Notes: generated by a model not told the origin, from the letters alone. DNA of 45,347 nt from Oceanimonas sp052119705 (GCF_052119705.1 NZ_JBGQOP010000026.1:1-45347); one strand, 5' to 3'. Shown: positions 8,314 to 16,969, numbered from the stretch's first letter. Numbers and translations: made by a program.

Positions 8314-9915
8314 CTACTTCACGTTTTCAAACTGGCCCATGGTGTTGTCTTTGCCGCCGGCCTTCAAGGCCGCCTCACCGGCAAAAAACTCTTTATGGTC
8401 GTCGCCAATATTAGAACCTGCCATGTCTTGGTGCTTAACGGTGGCAATGCCTTCACGGATCTCTTTACGCTGTACATCAGCCACGTAAGCCAGCATGCCG
8501 CGCTCACCAAAATATCCCTTGGCCAAATTGTCGGTGGACAAAGCGGCGGTATGATAAGTCGGCAGTGTGATCAAATGATGGAAGATACCTGCTTCGCGTG
8601 CCGAGTCGCGCTGGAAGTTCGCCGTCCACTCGTCTGCTAATTGGCCTAGCGCCGAATTATCATAATCCACGCTCATCAGCTTATCTCTGTCGTAACTAGA
8701 CACATCCTTGCCTTCCGCTTGCCAAGCGTCATACACCTGTTGGCGAAAATTCAGGGTCCAGTTAAAAGATGGGCTGTTGTTGTACACCAGCTTGGCATTG
8801 GGTACCACTTGGCGAATACGATTCACCATGGCAGCAATTTGACCCACGTGCGGCTTTTCGGTTTCAATCCACAATAAGTCGGCACCGTGTTGCAGGCTGG
8901 CAATACAGTCCATGACAACCCTATCTTCGCCTGAGTCTTCTTTAAACTGAAACAGGCCCGAGGCCAAACGCTTAGGTTTCACTAACTGACCGTTTTGCTT
9001 GATCACCACATCACCATTGTTGATGTCGTCGGCGTTGTTAATGATGTCACCATCGATAAAGCTGTTGTATTGATCGCCCAAGTCGCCCGGCTTATTGGTG
9101 ACAGCAATTTGCTTGGTCAGACCGGCACCCAAAGAGTCGGTGCGCGCCACTATTACGCCATCGTCAACACCCAGCTCTAAAAACGCCAGACGTACCGCAT
9201 TAATTTTCGATAAGAAGTCGGCGTGGGGTACCGTCACTTTGCCATCTTGGTGGCCACATTGCTTTTCATCAGACACTTGGTTTTCTAACTGAATACAGCA
9301 AGCACCGGCTTCAATCATCTTCTTGGCCAGCAGATAGGTGGCTTCATCATTACCAAAACCCGCATCTATATCGGCAATAATAGGCACCACGTGAGTTTGG
9401 TGGTTATCGATTTGCGCTTGCAGATCACGCATCTTAATCCCATCATCCGCCGTCTCGGCGGCTTCTAGATCACGGAATAGATGATTCAGCTCCCACGCAT
9501 CGGCTTGGCGTAAGAAGGTATACAGTTCGGTAATTAAGTCTGGCACTGCTGTTTTTTCGTGCATAGATTGATCAGGCAAGGGGCCAAACTGTGAGCGTAG
9601 TGCCGCCACCATCCAGCCTGACAAGTACAAGTAACGACGCTCTGTGCTGCCGAAATGTTTCTTAATAGAAATCATCTTTTGCTGGCCAATAAAGCCGTGC
9701 CAGCAGCCCAGTGATTGAGTGTATTTAGTGTTGTCTTGGTCGTAATTAGCCATGTCGGCACGCATGATTTTGGCCGTGTACTTAGCAATATCTAACCCAG
9801 TTTTAAATTTATTTTGGGTACGCATACGCGCCGCATGCTCAGGCTTAATGGCGCCCCAAGTAGGATGTTGTTTAAGTAAAGAGGTCAGTGCATCAAGTTC
9901 GCTTGCGTATGGCAT
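8314..9915 (-). CDS. aceA: Isocitrate lyase, long form (AceA)
   Basis: The protein has 533 aa, the long isocitrate lyase subclass also found in Pseudomonas (E. coli has 434). It splits isocitrate to glyoxylate and succinate, the entry step of the glyoxylate bypass for growth on acetate and fatty acids. The catalytic segment reads EKQCGH with Cys220 (many homologues have KKCGH). The Mg-binding region PIIADIDAGFGN is near residues 178-190. The ATG has AAAGGA about 9 nt upstream. It stands alone without aceB or aceK. The CrbS/CrbR pair at 36825-40993 is a known type of regulator of acetate use, but I find no binding-site evidence that it acts here. Confidence 0.95.
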   Translation of the reverse strand: MPYASELDALTSLLKQHPTWGAIKPEHAARMRTQNKFKTGLDIAKYTAKIMRADMANYDQDNTKYTQSLGCWHGFIGQQKMISIKKHFGSTERRYLYLSGWMVAALRSQFGPLPDQSMHEKTAVPDLITELYTFLRQADAWELNHLFRDLEAAETADDGIKMRDLQAQIDNHQTHVVPIIADIDAGFGNDEATYLLAKKMIEAGACCIQLENQVSDEKQCGHQDGKVTVPHADFLSKINAVRLAFLELGVDDGVIVARTDSLGAGLTKQIAVTNKPGDLGDQYNSFIDGDIINNADDINNGDVVIKQNGQLVKPKRLASGLFQFKEDSGEDRVVMDCIASLQHGADLLWIETEKPHVGQIAAMVNRIRQVVPNAKLVYNNSPSFNWTLNFRQQVYDAWQAEGKDVSSYDRDKLMSVDYDNSALGQLADEWTANFQRDSAREAGIFHHLITLPTYHTAALSTDNLAKGYFGERGMLAYVADVQRKEIREGIATVKHQDMAGSNIGDDHKEFFAGEAALKAGGKDNTMGQFENVK

Positions 9916-10580
9916 AGTGTTCGTCCTTTATGAAACTATCGATTAAAACACCTAACTTTTGTCTTTTAGGTATCTTTAAAACAGATCGCTTTAACCCTGT
10001 GATCCTGTCGTTCAAGCGACTTAGCCGTCATTTTATAATCGTTTCCGTTTATTCTTAGCTAGATTGAAATGTTATTTTGCAATGCATTACTAATCTTAAT
10101 TTGAGTAATAAATGACAGAAGATCAAGCTACGCCCTAACAGAACCGCAACACAGCTCACATAAAAGCGCCATTATCACCGAAAACTGCCACTAAAGTATG
10201 ATTTGAAACTGAACTGCGACTAAGCCTGCGATAGCCAAACCAAACCTAAACCGGAACAAAAACCACAGCAAAACAGGCGCCAAGCCGCTTAACTGTAGAT
10301 TAAATTTTATGATTTCAGGAAAAATATTTTAGTTATTGTAAATTCTCCCTTCCTTAACTTATGTGCTTATTTGCTATAAAGGCAGTTGTACAGGGCCACT
10401 GCTTGTCAGTTTTTATCTCTTATTAATCGTCACTGGCATGGTACTGAAGGCTAAAAAATTATGCTGCACAGCAAAATAGGCAAGATTAATGAGACTTGGC
10501 TTGCATAAACTTCACCTTTTTTATTAACGGCATTGTCAGCCGCTGCGTTATCGAGGCCTCCCTCGCCTTCCACAATAACC
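9916..10580. other. Intergenic region between divergent aceA and ahpC, upstream part
   Basis: This is about 665 nt without a convincing gene, RNA or repeat. It is AT-rich in parts, with a possible -10 box TATAAA on the plus strand at 10375-10380 lacking a good -35, and an ATTATAAAAT stretch on the minus strand about 120 nt before aceA that could be its -10 region. Nothing else is supportable. The ahpC control region starts at 10581. Confidence 0.4.
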
Positions 10581-10617
10581 ATAGTTTTTGACTATCAATC
10601 CAATAGAAAGTAACAAC
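10581..10617 (+). promoter_or_regulatory. OxyR binding site upstream of ahpC
   Basis: The sequence reads ATAG-N7-CTAT-N7-ATAG-N7-CAAC (ATAG at 10581 and 10603, CTAT at 10592, CAAC at 10614). The OxyR consensus is four ATAG/CTAT quarter sites spaced by 7 nt. Three of the four are perfect here, and the fourth matches at the C and one A. The site ends exactly where the predicted -35 box begins, the usual place for an OxyR-activated promoter. Confidence 0.75.
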
Positions 10618-10646
10618 TTAACTTTAGCAATGCCGCCCCCTAGTAT
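10618..10646 (+). promoter_or_regulatory. ahpC promoter
   Basis: TTAACT (10618-10623) and TAGTAT (10641-10646) are separated by 17 nt. Both boxes are imperfect (4 of 6 each), as expected for a promoter needing an activator. The OxyR-like site lies directly upstream. Confidence 0.55.
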
Positions 10647-10715
10647 GGTCAACGTTCCCAAGGCAATCGCCTCTTATTTAGCAAACTAAGCCCATCAATA
10701 TTAAGGAATTAAATT

Positions 10716-11282
10716 ATGTCTGTAGCTATCAATACTGAAATCAAACCTTTCGTTGCCCAAGCCTTTCATCAAGGTAAATTTGTTGAAGTCAGCGAGGCAA
10801 ATCTTAAAGGTAAGTGGTCAGTGGTGTTCTTCTACCCTGCCGACTTCACCTTTGTATGCCCCACCGAGCTGGGTGACATAGCAGACCATTACGCCGAACT
10901 GCAAACCATGGGCGTAGAAGTGTTCTCTGTGTCCACCGACACCCACTTCACCCATAAAGCGTGGCACGACAGCTCAGACACTATAGGTAAAATTCAGTAC
11001 TACATGGTCGGCGACCAAAGCGGCACCATCACCAATAACTTTGGTGTGATGCGTGAAGGCCAAGGCTTGGCGGACCGTGCCACTTTTATTATCGACCCAC
11101 AGGGCATTATTCAAGCCATTGAGGTGACGGCTGAAGGCATTGGTCGTAACGCAGAAGACTTATTGCGCAAACTAAAAGCCGCCCAATACGTAGCCGCTCA
11201 CCCAGGTGAAGTGTGCCCTGCTAAATGGCAGGAAGGCGAAGCCACACTGGCACCGTCATTAGACTTAGTCGGCAAAATCTAA
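10716..11282 (+). CDS. ahpC: Alkyl hydroperoxide reductase peroxiredoxin (AhpC)
   Basis: The protein has 188 aa and is a typical 2-Cys peroxiredoxin of the AhpC/Prx1 class that reduces H2O2, organic peroxides and peroxynitrite. The peroxidatic Cys48 lies in YPADFTFVCPTE and the resolving Cys167 in HPGEVCPAKW. It has the C-terminal tail typical of sensitive 2-Cys enzymes. The start has AAGGAA upstream. It is followed by a hairpin and ahpF, which recycles it. An OxyR-like site and promoter lie upstream. Confidence 0.97.
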   Translation: MSVAINTEIKPFVAQAFHQGKFVEVSEANLKGKWSVVFFYPADFTFVCPTELGDIADHYAELQTMGVEVFSVSTDTHFTHKAWHDSSDTIGKIQYYMVGDQSGTITNNFGVMREGQGLADRATFIIDPQGIIQAIEVTAEGIGRNAEDLLRKLKAAQYVAAHPGEVCPAKWQEGEATLAPSLDLVGKI

Positions 11283-11305
11283 CTCGCTTTAAGACCCTAA
11301 CGCTT

Positions 11306-11328
11306 GCTCGGCAGTCAGACTGCCGAGC
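11306..11328 (+). terminator. Attenuator-like hairpin between ahpC and ahpF
   Basis: Perfect inverted arms GCTCGGCAGTC (11306-11316) and GACTGCCGAGC (11318-11328) are followed by TCTTTTA. The T run is short, so partial read-through into ahpF is likely, which would give more AhpC than AhpF. Confidence 0.6.
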
Positions 11329-11358
11329 TCTTTTATCGCTAACACACAGGACACGACT

Positions 11359-12909
11359 ATGTTAGATGCCAACTTAAAAACTCAACTGGACGCTTACTTA
11401 AAAAACATCGTCTCGCCCATCACCATCAGCGTGTCCAGTGACCAGAGCCCTAAGGGCCAAGAATTATTGACGTTGGCGAGCGAGATCAGCCAGCTCTCCA
11501 GCGATATCAACTTGCAACACGTAAACGCTAAGCGCACCCCCAGCATGGGCATCGCCGCAGCAGGCCAAACGCCACGCATTCATTTTGCCGGTATCCCCAT
11601 GGGCCATGAATTTACTTCATTAGTGTTGGCCCTGCTGCAAACCGGCGGCCATCCGTCGAAGGTGACGCCCGAGCTGCAACAACAAGTGCGTGCGCTCTCA
11701 GGCGAATATCACTTTGAAACTTATATTTCGTTATCTTGCCAAAACTGCCCTGATGTTGTGCAAGCGCTGAATTTAATGGCCACCTTGAATCCTAATATCA
11801 CACACGTGATGATAGACGGCGCCCTGTTTCAAGAAGAAGTAGCCGATCGCCAAGTGATGGCGGTGCCCGCCGTATATATGAATGGCGAGCACTTTGGCCA
11901 AGGCCGCATGAGCCTTGAAGAAATTATCAATAAATTAGATACGGGGTTAGCCGAGCGCCAAGCGGCTCAGTTAAATGAACAAGCACCATTTGATGTCTTA
12001 GTGGTGGGTGGCGGTCCGGCCGGTGCGGCGGCGGCGATTTATGCGGCGCGTAAAGGCATTCGTACGGCTCTGGTGGCCGAGCGCTTTGGCGGCCAAGTGC
12101 AAGATACCATGGGCATAGAAAACTTTATTTCCGTGCCCTACACCGAAGGCCCCAAGTTAGTGGCAAGCCTAGAGCAGCACGTAAAAGAATACGGCGTGGA
12201 GATCATTACGAATCAGCGCGTGGCTAACATTACAACCAACCCGGACCAAGCAGGCTTACTGGTACCCTTAGCCAGTGGCGCCACACTTAAGAGCCGCGCT
12301 GTGGTCTTGGCCACAGGTGCCCGCTGGCGAGAGCTGAACGTGCCCGGTGAACAAGAATATCGCAATAAAGGCGTGGCCTATTGCCCACACTGTGACGGCC
12401 CTTTCTACAAAGGCAAACGCGTGGCTGTGGTGGGAGGCGGTAATTCTGGCATAGAAGCGGCGATAGACTTGGCCGGCATAGTGGAGCACGTCACCGTATT
12501 GGAGTTTGGCGATTCTTTGCGCGCCGACGAGGTGCTGCAACGCAAAGCCCGATCTTTGCCTAATGTCGACATTATTACTCACGCCCAAACCACAGAGGTG
12601 GTGGGCGACGGCAATAAAGTCAGCAGCTTACACTACATAGACAGAGTCAGTGGCGAGCAACGCCAGTTAAGCTTGGCGGGTATTTTCGTGCAGATTGGTT
12701 TGGTACCGAATACGGAGTTCCTGGAAGGCTCGGCCGTCGAGCTGACCCACTTTGGCGAAGTCATTATCGATGCCAAGGGTGCCACCTCACTACCCGGCGT
12801 ATTTGCCGCCGGCGATGCCACTACCGTGCCTTATAAGCAAATCGTGATTGCCATGGGTGCCGGTGCCACCGCCGCCTTAAGTGCCTTCGATCACTTGATT
12901 AGGTCTTAA
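11359..12909 (+). CDS. ahpF: Alkyl hydroperoxide reductase flavoprotein subunit (AhpF)
   Basis: The protein has 516 aa (E. coli 521). It transfers electrons from NADH to AhpC. The N-terminal double thioredoxin-like domain carries the Cys127/Cys130 pair (SCQNCPD). A FAD-binding fold follows with VVGGGPAGAAAA near residue 215. The thioredoxin-reductase-like centre CPHC is at 342-345 (GVAYCPHCDGPF), with an NAD-binding VVGGGNSGIEAAID after it and ATTVPYKQIVIAMGAGATAAL at the C terminus. It is downstream of ahpC past a probable attenuator. A heptamer-repeat element begins 6 nt after its stop. Confidence 0.97.
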   Translation: MLDANLKTQLDAYLKNIVSPITISVSSDQSPKGQELLTLASEISQLSSDINLQHVNAKRTPSMGIAAAGQTPRIHFAGIPMGHEFTSLVLALLQTGGHPSKVTPELQQQVRALSGEYHFETYISLSCQNCPDVVQALNLMATLNPNITHVMIDGALFQEEVADRQVMAVPAVYMNGEHFGQGRMSLEEIINKLDTGLAERQAAQLNEQAPFDVLVVGGGPAGAAAAIYAARKGIRTALVAERFGGQVQDTMGIENFISVPYTEGPKLVASLEQHVKEYGVEIITNQRVANITTNPDQAGLLVPLASGATLKSRAVVLATGARWRELNVPGEQEYRNKGVAYCPHCDGPFYKGKRVAVVGGGNSGIEAAIDLAGIVEHVTVLEFGDSLRADEVLQRKARSLPNVDIITHAQTTEVVGDGNKVSSLHYIDRVSGEQRQLSLAGIFVQIGLVPNTEFLEGSAVELTHFGEVIIDAKGATSLPGVFAAGDATTVPYKQIVIAMGAGATAALSAFDHLIRS

Positions 12910-12915
12910 TTATTT

Positions 12916-13001
12916 GTGAGGGGTAAAGGGTGAGGAGTGAGGCGAAAAACACCGAACATTAGGTTGGGTTATCGCCTCACGATTTACGCCTCTCCCCTCA
13001 C
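12916..13001. repeat. Two-armed GTRARRN heptamer element between convergent ahpF and yejK
   Basis: The plus-strand heptamers from 12916 to 12943 are GTGAGGG, GTAAAGG, GTGAGGA, GTGAGGC. The minus-strand heptamers from 13001 back to 12974 are GTGAGGG, GAGAGGC, GTAAATC, GTGAGGC. There are four units in each arm, the outer 8 and inner 8 nt of the arms pair perfectly, and the loop is about 29 nt. Each arm starts 2-6 nt beyond the stop codon of the gene that ends next to it. Confidence 0.88.
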
Positions 13002-13003
13002 AT

Positions 13004-13996
13004 TTACTTAACCAATTGTGACTTCAAGTTAGGTGGCAGACCTTGGATAACCAAGGTATCTGTATTAGCGTCGTACTGAATGCGCTCACCGAGCAGTTTT
13101 TGGTCGAAACTAATGGTTAAGCCACCGCCTGAGCCTACGTACTTAGTCAGACCTTTGAGGGCCGAGCGGTCCACCGGAAACTTATCTTCCAGCTGATACT
13201 CGTCGCTCACAAACTGGTAAAAGTCCAAGTCATTGTCGGTACCCATCTCGGCGGACAACTCGCGCAGCTCCAGCTCTTCGCCTTCTTTTAACTGCTCGCG
13301 GCAGTATTTATTCACCAGCGCCTTACTTTCGAGCTTCTCGGCAGGGCTTAATTGGCGCGCTTCACAAAATTCATCCACCGCTTTCAGCAACCCTTGGCTT
13401 TGTGCCTTGGGATCCATGCCTTCTACGCAGGATAAGAAGTTTAAGAAGAAATCAGAAACCTTGCGCCCGGCTCGCCCCTTAATAAAGGAGAAGTAGCGCT
13501 TAGATTCGGGGCGAATGCGTAGCTCAGTTAAATCTAGGCGTGCGGCTAACTGCATCTTACCCAAGTCTAAGTAGCTGGCGTGACTCACTTCTAACTTTTC
13601 AGTCACGGTCACGCTGTCTTTATTATCTAACAGCGCGATCAGTAAATAATGGGCGCCTAACCACTGGTAGCGCACAAAAATCAACACGCCTTGCTCGCTC
13701 ATATCGAGTCGTTTTAGTTCGCTAAGTAAGCGAGCACTTGCCTGATGACTAAAGGCGGCAAACGTCAGGCTTTGGTCTTCGACGCGCCGTACCAGATCAC
13801 GAAAGCTGTCGTCTTCGTCATTGAAATAGCCAAAGATCTTGCCCGCTTTGGTGTTGTAAATATGATGCAGCTCGGCCATCAAATGATTAACCGCCGGCCC
13901 CGTGGCCAGATCATCCTCACGCGTGGCAAGCTGGGTTTGACCCTGCTCATCCAAAAAGAGGGAATGTACTATGATGTGTTCTATGTCCAAGCTCAT
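13004..13996 (-). CDS. yejK: Nucleoid-associated protein YejK (NdpA)
   Basis: The protein has 330 aa (E. coli 335). It starts MSLDIEHIIVHSLFLDEQGQ and shows the family features throughout, such as KRYFSFIKGRAGRKVSDFFLNFLSC and the C-terminal VIQGLPPNLKSQL. It is an abundant nucleoid-associated protein of uncertain function, reported to interact with topoisomerase IV in E. coli. It is divergent from yejL-yejM, the conserved arrangement. No strong ribosome-binding site is visible before the ATG. Confidence 0.93.
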   Translation of the reverse strand: MSLDIEHIIVHSLFLDEQGQTQLATREDDLATGPAVNHLMAELHHIYNTKAGKIFGYFNDEDDSFRDLVRRVEDQSLTFAAFSHQASARLLSELKRLDMSEQGVLIFVRYQWLGAHYLLIALLDNKDSVTVTEKLEVSHASYLDLGKMQLAARLDLTELRIRPESKRYFSFIKGRAGRKVSDFFLNFLSCVEGMDPKAQSQGLLKAVDEFCEARQLSPAEKLESKALVNKYCREQLKEGEELELRELSAEMGTDNDLDFYQFVSDEYQLEDKFPVDRSALKGLTKYVGSGGGLTISFDQKLLGERIQYDANTDTLVIQGLPPNLKSQLVK

Positions 13997-14073
13997 AACA
14001 GATTGCCGTAGAGTTGCCTGATGGGGTGGGGTATTATAGCCGTCCTGTTATCAAGATACATGATTGAACTTCT

Positions 14074-14301
14074 ATGCCTGTTATTTCCAAGTATGAAAAA
14101 GAATTTGACCAGCTATTAAGCGAACTCGAAGCCGTGATGGATAAGCATTTGGCGCCGGCCGACTTACGCTTAATGGTATTAGGTAATTTGGCGACCCATA
14201 TTATTAATCACCAAATTGCCCCCGGTCGACGCAAAGCCATCGCCGATAAGTTTGCCAAGGTGTTAACCGCGTCGGTAGACACCCAGAAAGGGGCTCACTA
14301 A
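14074..14301 (+). CDS. yejL: YejL family protein (DUF1414)
   Basis: The protein has 75 aa (MPVISKYEKEFDQLLSELEAVMDKH...) with the family pattern LMVLGNLATHIINHQIAP and RKAIADKFAKVL. It is a small, probably helical cytoplasmic protein of unknown function, conserved next to yejK and yejM. It sits 72 nt before yejM, probably co-transcribed. No clear Shine-Dalgarno sequence precedes the ATG. Confidence 0.9.
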   Translation: MPVISKYEKEFDQLLSELEAVMDKHLAPADLRLMVLGNLATHIINHQIAPGRRKAIADKFAKVLTASVDTQKGAH

Positions 14302-14373
14302 GAGCCTTATTTTATCGCTATCGCTTGAATCTGGCCGAAGGCTAGCCGTCTCTGTTAACGAAACTGCCTAATT

Positions 14374-16245
14374 ATGCTCAAAACTGGTCACCTCTATCGC
14401 GACAATGTTTCTCACCTTATTGGCTGGGGACACTGGTTAGTCTTCTTTAACGTGCTGCTCGCCATGTTGGTGGCTAGCCGTTTCTTGTGGATCGCCGGCT
14501 GGCCTGACACCATGCTCGGTAGCTTCTATTTGCTGATCAGCTGGGCGGGACATTTCGCGTTTTTGACCTTTTTTACCTATCTGCTGACACTGTTTCCGCT
14601 GACCTTTCTGTTTCCTAATTTGCGCACCTTGCAGTGGCTGGCCGCCGCCATTGCCACCACCGGCCTCACCCTACTGCTGGTAGACTCGCAAGTCTTTAGC
14701 CTGTTTAAGTTTCACCTTAACCCGACGGTGTGGCGATTATTATTAGAACAAGCACAAACCGAGCAAGCCTCGGGTTGGGGTTGGTTGTTTGTGTGGGTGC
14801 CGGTCATATTCTTATTTGAGCTGTGGCTCGCCGGCTGGTTGTGGCGCTGGAGCCAACGCCGCCGGCGCTCGCTAACGTGTCCATTAGCGGTGCCGCTGTT
14901 GGTGTGCTTTTTTCTGACCCACAGCCTGCACATTTGGGCAGATGCCTATGTGTATACGCCAATTACCGAGCAAAAGGCCGACTTCCCGCTGTCCTACCCC
15001 ATGACCGCCAAACGCTTCTTGATCAAGCAAGGCTGGCTGGACGAAGACCAGTACAAAGAGTTATCTAAGCAAACGCCTGATAGCGCTAAGCGTAAGCTCA
15101 ACTACCCGCTGCGCCCGCTCGTGGTGAACGCACCTGAGCTGGCACCCAATATTTTGCTGGTGGTGGTTGATGGCTTGCGCGCCGATCAGCTCGATGCCAT
15201 TACCATGCCAAACCTCAATCGTTTTGCCGATCGCCATTTACGCTTTAACAATCACTTGAGTGCCGGCAACGAGACCCAAACGTCACTATTTAGCCTCTTC
15301 TATAGCTTACCGGGCCGTTACCAGCGCGATGCCGAGCAAGAGGGCATGGCGCCATTATTGATCGGCGAATTACAACGCCAAGATTATCGTTTTGGCCTAT
15401 TTGCCAGCGGCGGCTTAGAAAAGCCTGTCTATCAAAAGGCGATTTTTTCCTCATTACGCCACAGCGCACTTACCCCGACTCAAGGTGGCGCTAGCGGCGA
15501 CAGTCAAAGCGTCGCCGAATTTAATAGCTGGTTGGCACAACAAGATGAGTTACGGCCTTGGTTTTCATTTATCTACTTAGATGCGATTAATGAACTCGAC
15601 CTGCCCGAGGGCATGACGGGCCCATTTCAGCCCTCATTAACGCAGATTAATCCGGCTGAGCCCTATCAAAATAGCGAGCGCGAGGCGCTGTTTAACCGCT
15701 ATCGTAATTCGGTGTTTTATACGGATCGCCTACTTGGACAGCTATTATCGTTACCGCAGCCTGCCGTAGATGGCCTAGATAAGCAGCGCGACACTATTAT
15801 TATTGTGACCGCCGGCCACGGCATGGAATTTAACGATTACGATAATAATATTTGGGGCTCAGGCAACGCCTACTCTTTAGCTCAGCTGCATGTGCCCTTA
15901 GTGATTGATTGGCCTGGCCGCGAACAGCCCATGCGCTTTGATTATCCGACCAGTCAACTGGACTTAGTGCCGAGCTTGATGCGCCAAGCCTTAGGCGTAC
16001 AAAGCCCAGCACGCACTTACAGCACAGGCCAATCACTATTTAAAGCCGATGCGGATCGCTGGCGCTTAGCGTCAGACGAAGATGAATATGCGATTTATCA
16101 GCATGATGACATAACGCTATTTAATCGCCGTGGCGACATGCAGTTGTTACGCGCCAAAGACTACCGCCAAGAGTCCGATGGCAGCCCAGAATTATCATTA
16201 TTGCTGCAAGTGATGAGCGACTTAAATCGTTTTCAGGGCAAGTAG
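14374..16245 (+). CDS. yejM: YejM/PbgA/LapC, inner-membrane sulfatase-fold regulator of LPS synthesis
   Basis: The protein has 623 aa (E. coli 586). Five membrane segments (about residues 20-185, DUF3413) are followed by a periplasmic alkaline-phosphatase/sulfatase-like domain (VNAPELAPNILLVVVDGLRADQLD, then HLSAGNETQTSLFSLFYSLPGRY). In enterobacteria it senses excess LPS and controls LpxC degradation through LapB and FtsH. The sulfatase nucleophile region reads NETQTSLF, so activity as a true sulfatase is doubtful, as in the family. It follows yejL. The stop codon is followed after one base by nine heptamer repeats. Confidence 0.92.
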   Translation: MLKTGHLYRDNVSHLIGWGHWLVFFNVLLAMLVASRFLWIAGWPDTMLGSFYLLISWAGHFAFLTFFTYLLTLFPLTFLFPNLRTLQWLAAAIATTGLTLLLVDSQVFSLFKFHLNPTVWRLLLEQAQTEQASGWGWLFVWVPVIFLFELWLAGWLWRWSQRRRRSLTCPLAVPLLVCFFLTHSLHIWADAYVYTPITEQKADFPLSYPMTAKRFLIKQGWLDEDQYKELSKQTPDSAKRKLNYPLRPLVVNAPELAPNILLVVVDGLRADQLDAITMPNLNRFADRHLRFNNHLSAGNETQTSLFSLFYSLPGRYQRDAEQEGMAPLLIGELQRQDYRFGLFASGGLEKPVYQKAIFSSLRHSALTPTQGGASGDSQSVAEFNSWLAQQDELRPWFSFIYLDAINELDLPEGMTGPFQPSLTQINPAEPYQNSEREALFNRYRNSVFYTDRLLGQLLSLPQPAVDGLDKQRDTIIIVTAGHGMEFNDYDNNIWGSGNAYSLAQLHVPLVIDWPGREQPMRFDYPTSQLDLVPSLMRQALGVQSPARTYSTGQSLFKADADRWRLASDEDEYAIYQHDDITLFNRRGDMQLLRAKDYRQESDGSPELSLLLQVMSDLNRFQGK

Positions 16246-16246
16246 C

Positions 16247-16309
16247 GTGAGGCGTGAGGCGTGAGGCGTGAGGCGTGAGGCGTGAGGCGTGAGGCGTGAG
16301 GCGTGAGGA
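16247..16309 (+). repeat. Nine-unit GTGAGGC tandem repeat after yejM
   Basis: Eight perfect GTGAGGC units and one GTGAGGA run without interruption from one base after the yejM stop codon. No opposing arm is seen. The perfect tandem identity makes copy-number change by slippage likely. Confidence 0.95.
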
Positions 16310-16375
16310 TAATACGACCGTCTTTACGTCAGTCAACACTGTTTATATCTTGGCTGCCAAATATAATGCGCCCAT

Positions 16376-16410
16376 AAAAAAACACCGAACTTTTCAGTTC
16401 GGTGTTTTTT
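16376..16410. terminator. Bidirectional terminator between yejM and the NlpC/P60 gene
   Basis: The stem AACACCGAACT/AGTTCGGTGTT (16381-16391 with 16396-16406) has loop TTTC. It is flanked by A residues on the left and T residues on the right, so it works on both strands for the convergent genes. Confidence 0.9.
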
Positions 16411-16435
16411 ACTGCAAGCTGGTTTGACGCGGTTA

Positions 16436-16969
16436 TTACTGTGCGTCTAACAGGCGGCGAGATTGCCAGTAGCGGGTGCGCCAATACACGTTATCTAACC
16501 GTGAAATGGTGACTCCGGCACTGGACGAAGCATGGGCAAACTTACCCTCGCCAACATATACGCCGTTGTGCTGAGTGCGTCCGGTGCGAAAAAACACCAA
16601 ATCGCCGGGCTGCAACTCTTGCTGACTAATCTCTCGGCCCAACTCTACTTGCTCATAAGTACTACGGGGCAATTGCATACCGTACGCTTCTTGATACATG
16701 TTGCGCGTAAACGCCGAGCAGTCCATACCGTTTTCATCTACACCACCAAAGCGGTAAGGCGTGCCTTGCCATTTTTTATACACTTGATGCAAGTTACGCA
16801 CCGCACCAGGAGCCAATCTTGGATTACGCTTCATCGGTGCCGTACTGATACTGTAAGTTAGGGAAGAAGTGGGCTTGTTTGCAACCAACTTTTTTCCTGA
16901 CTCTTGCTTTGGGCTGCTACTGCAACCGGCAATAAGCAATAAGCCGCTAAGAATAATTACCTTTTTCAT
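16436..16969 (-). CDS. NlpC/P60-family peptidoglycan endopeptidase lipoprotein (NlpC/MepS-like)
   Basis: The protein has 177 aa. A lipoprotein signal ends in LLIAGCSS (Cys16). The C-terminal NlpC/P60 domain shows WQGTPYRFGGVDENGMDCSAF with the catalytic Cys at about 84, LPRSTYEQVELGREI, LQPGDLVFFRTG and the His region (NGVYVGEGKFAHASSS). Members cut D-Glu/DAP-type cross-links in murein. Features are shared with both E. coli MepS (Spr) and NlpC (LDNVYW), so I do not choose a symbol. If it is a MepS equivalent, NlpI (224-1099) with Prc would control its level; that is inference. It is monocistronic. Confidence 0.9.
   Translation of the reverse strand: MKKVIILSGLLLIAGCSSSPKQESGKKLVANKPTSSLTYSISTAPMKRNPRLAPGAVRNLHQVYKKWQGTPYRFGGVDENGMDCSAFTRNMYQEAYGMQLPRSTYEQVELGREISQQELQPGDLVFFRTGRTQHNGVYVGEGKFAHASSSAGVTISRLDNVYWRTRYWQSRRLLDAQ

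Noticed and set aside
9916..9960. Cra (FruR) operator before aceA, from TGAAACTATCGA at 9930
   Set aside because: It lies very close to the start codon and fails the consensus at a key position after TGAAAC.
14028..14040. TATAAT on the minus strand as a yejK promoter
   Set aside because: No -35 box is found at 16-18 nt spacing; too weak to list.
16247..16309. Possible CRISPR array
   Set aside because: The units are 7 nt and contiguous, with no spacers and no cas genes.
16121..16339. Minus-strand reading frame through the yejM tail with a repeating SRLTPHA peptide
   Set aside because: It is the antisense translation of the GTGAGGC tract, which has no stop on that strand; it overlaps yejM and has no ribosome-binding site. 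The same applies to the minus-strand frame at 7997-8209.
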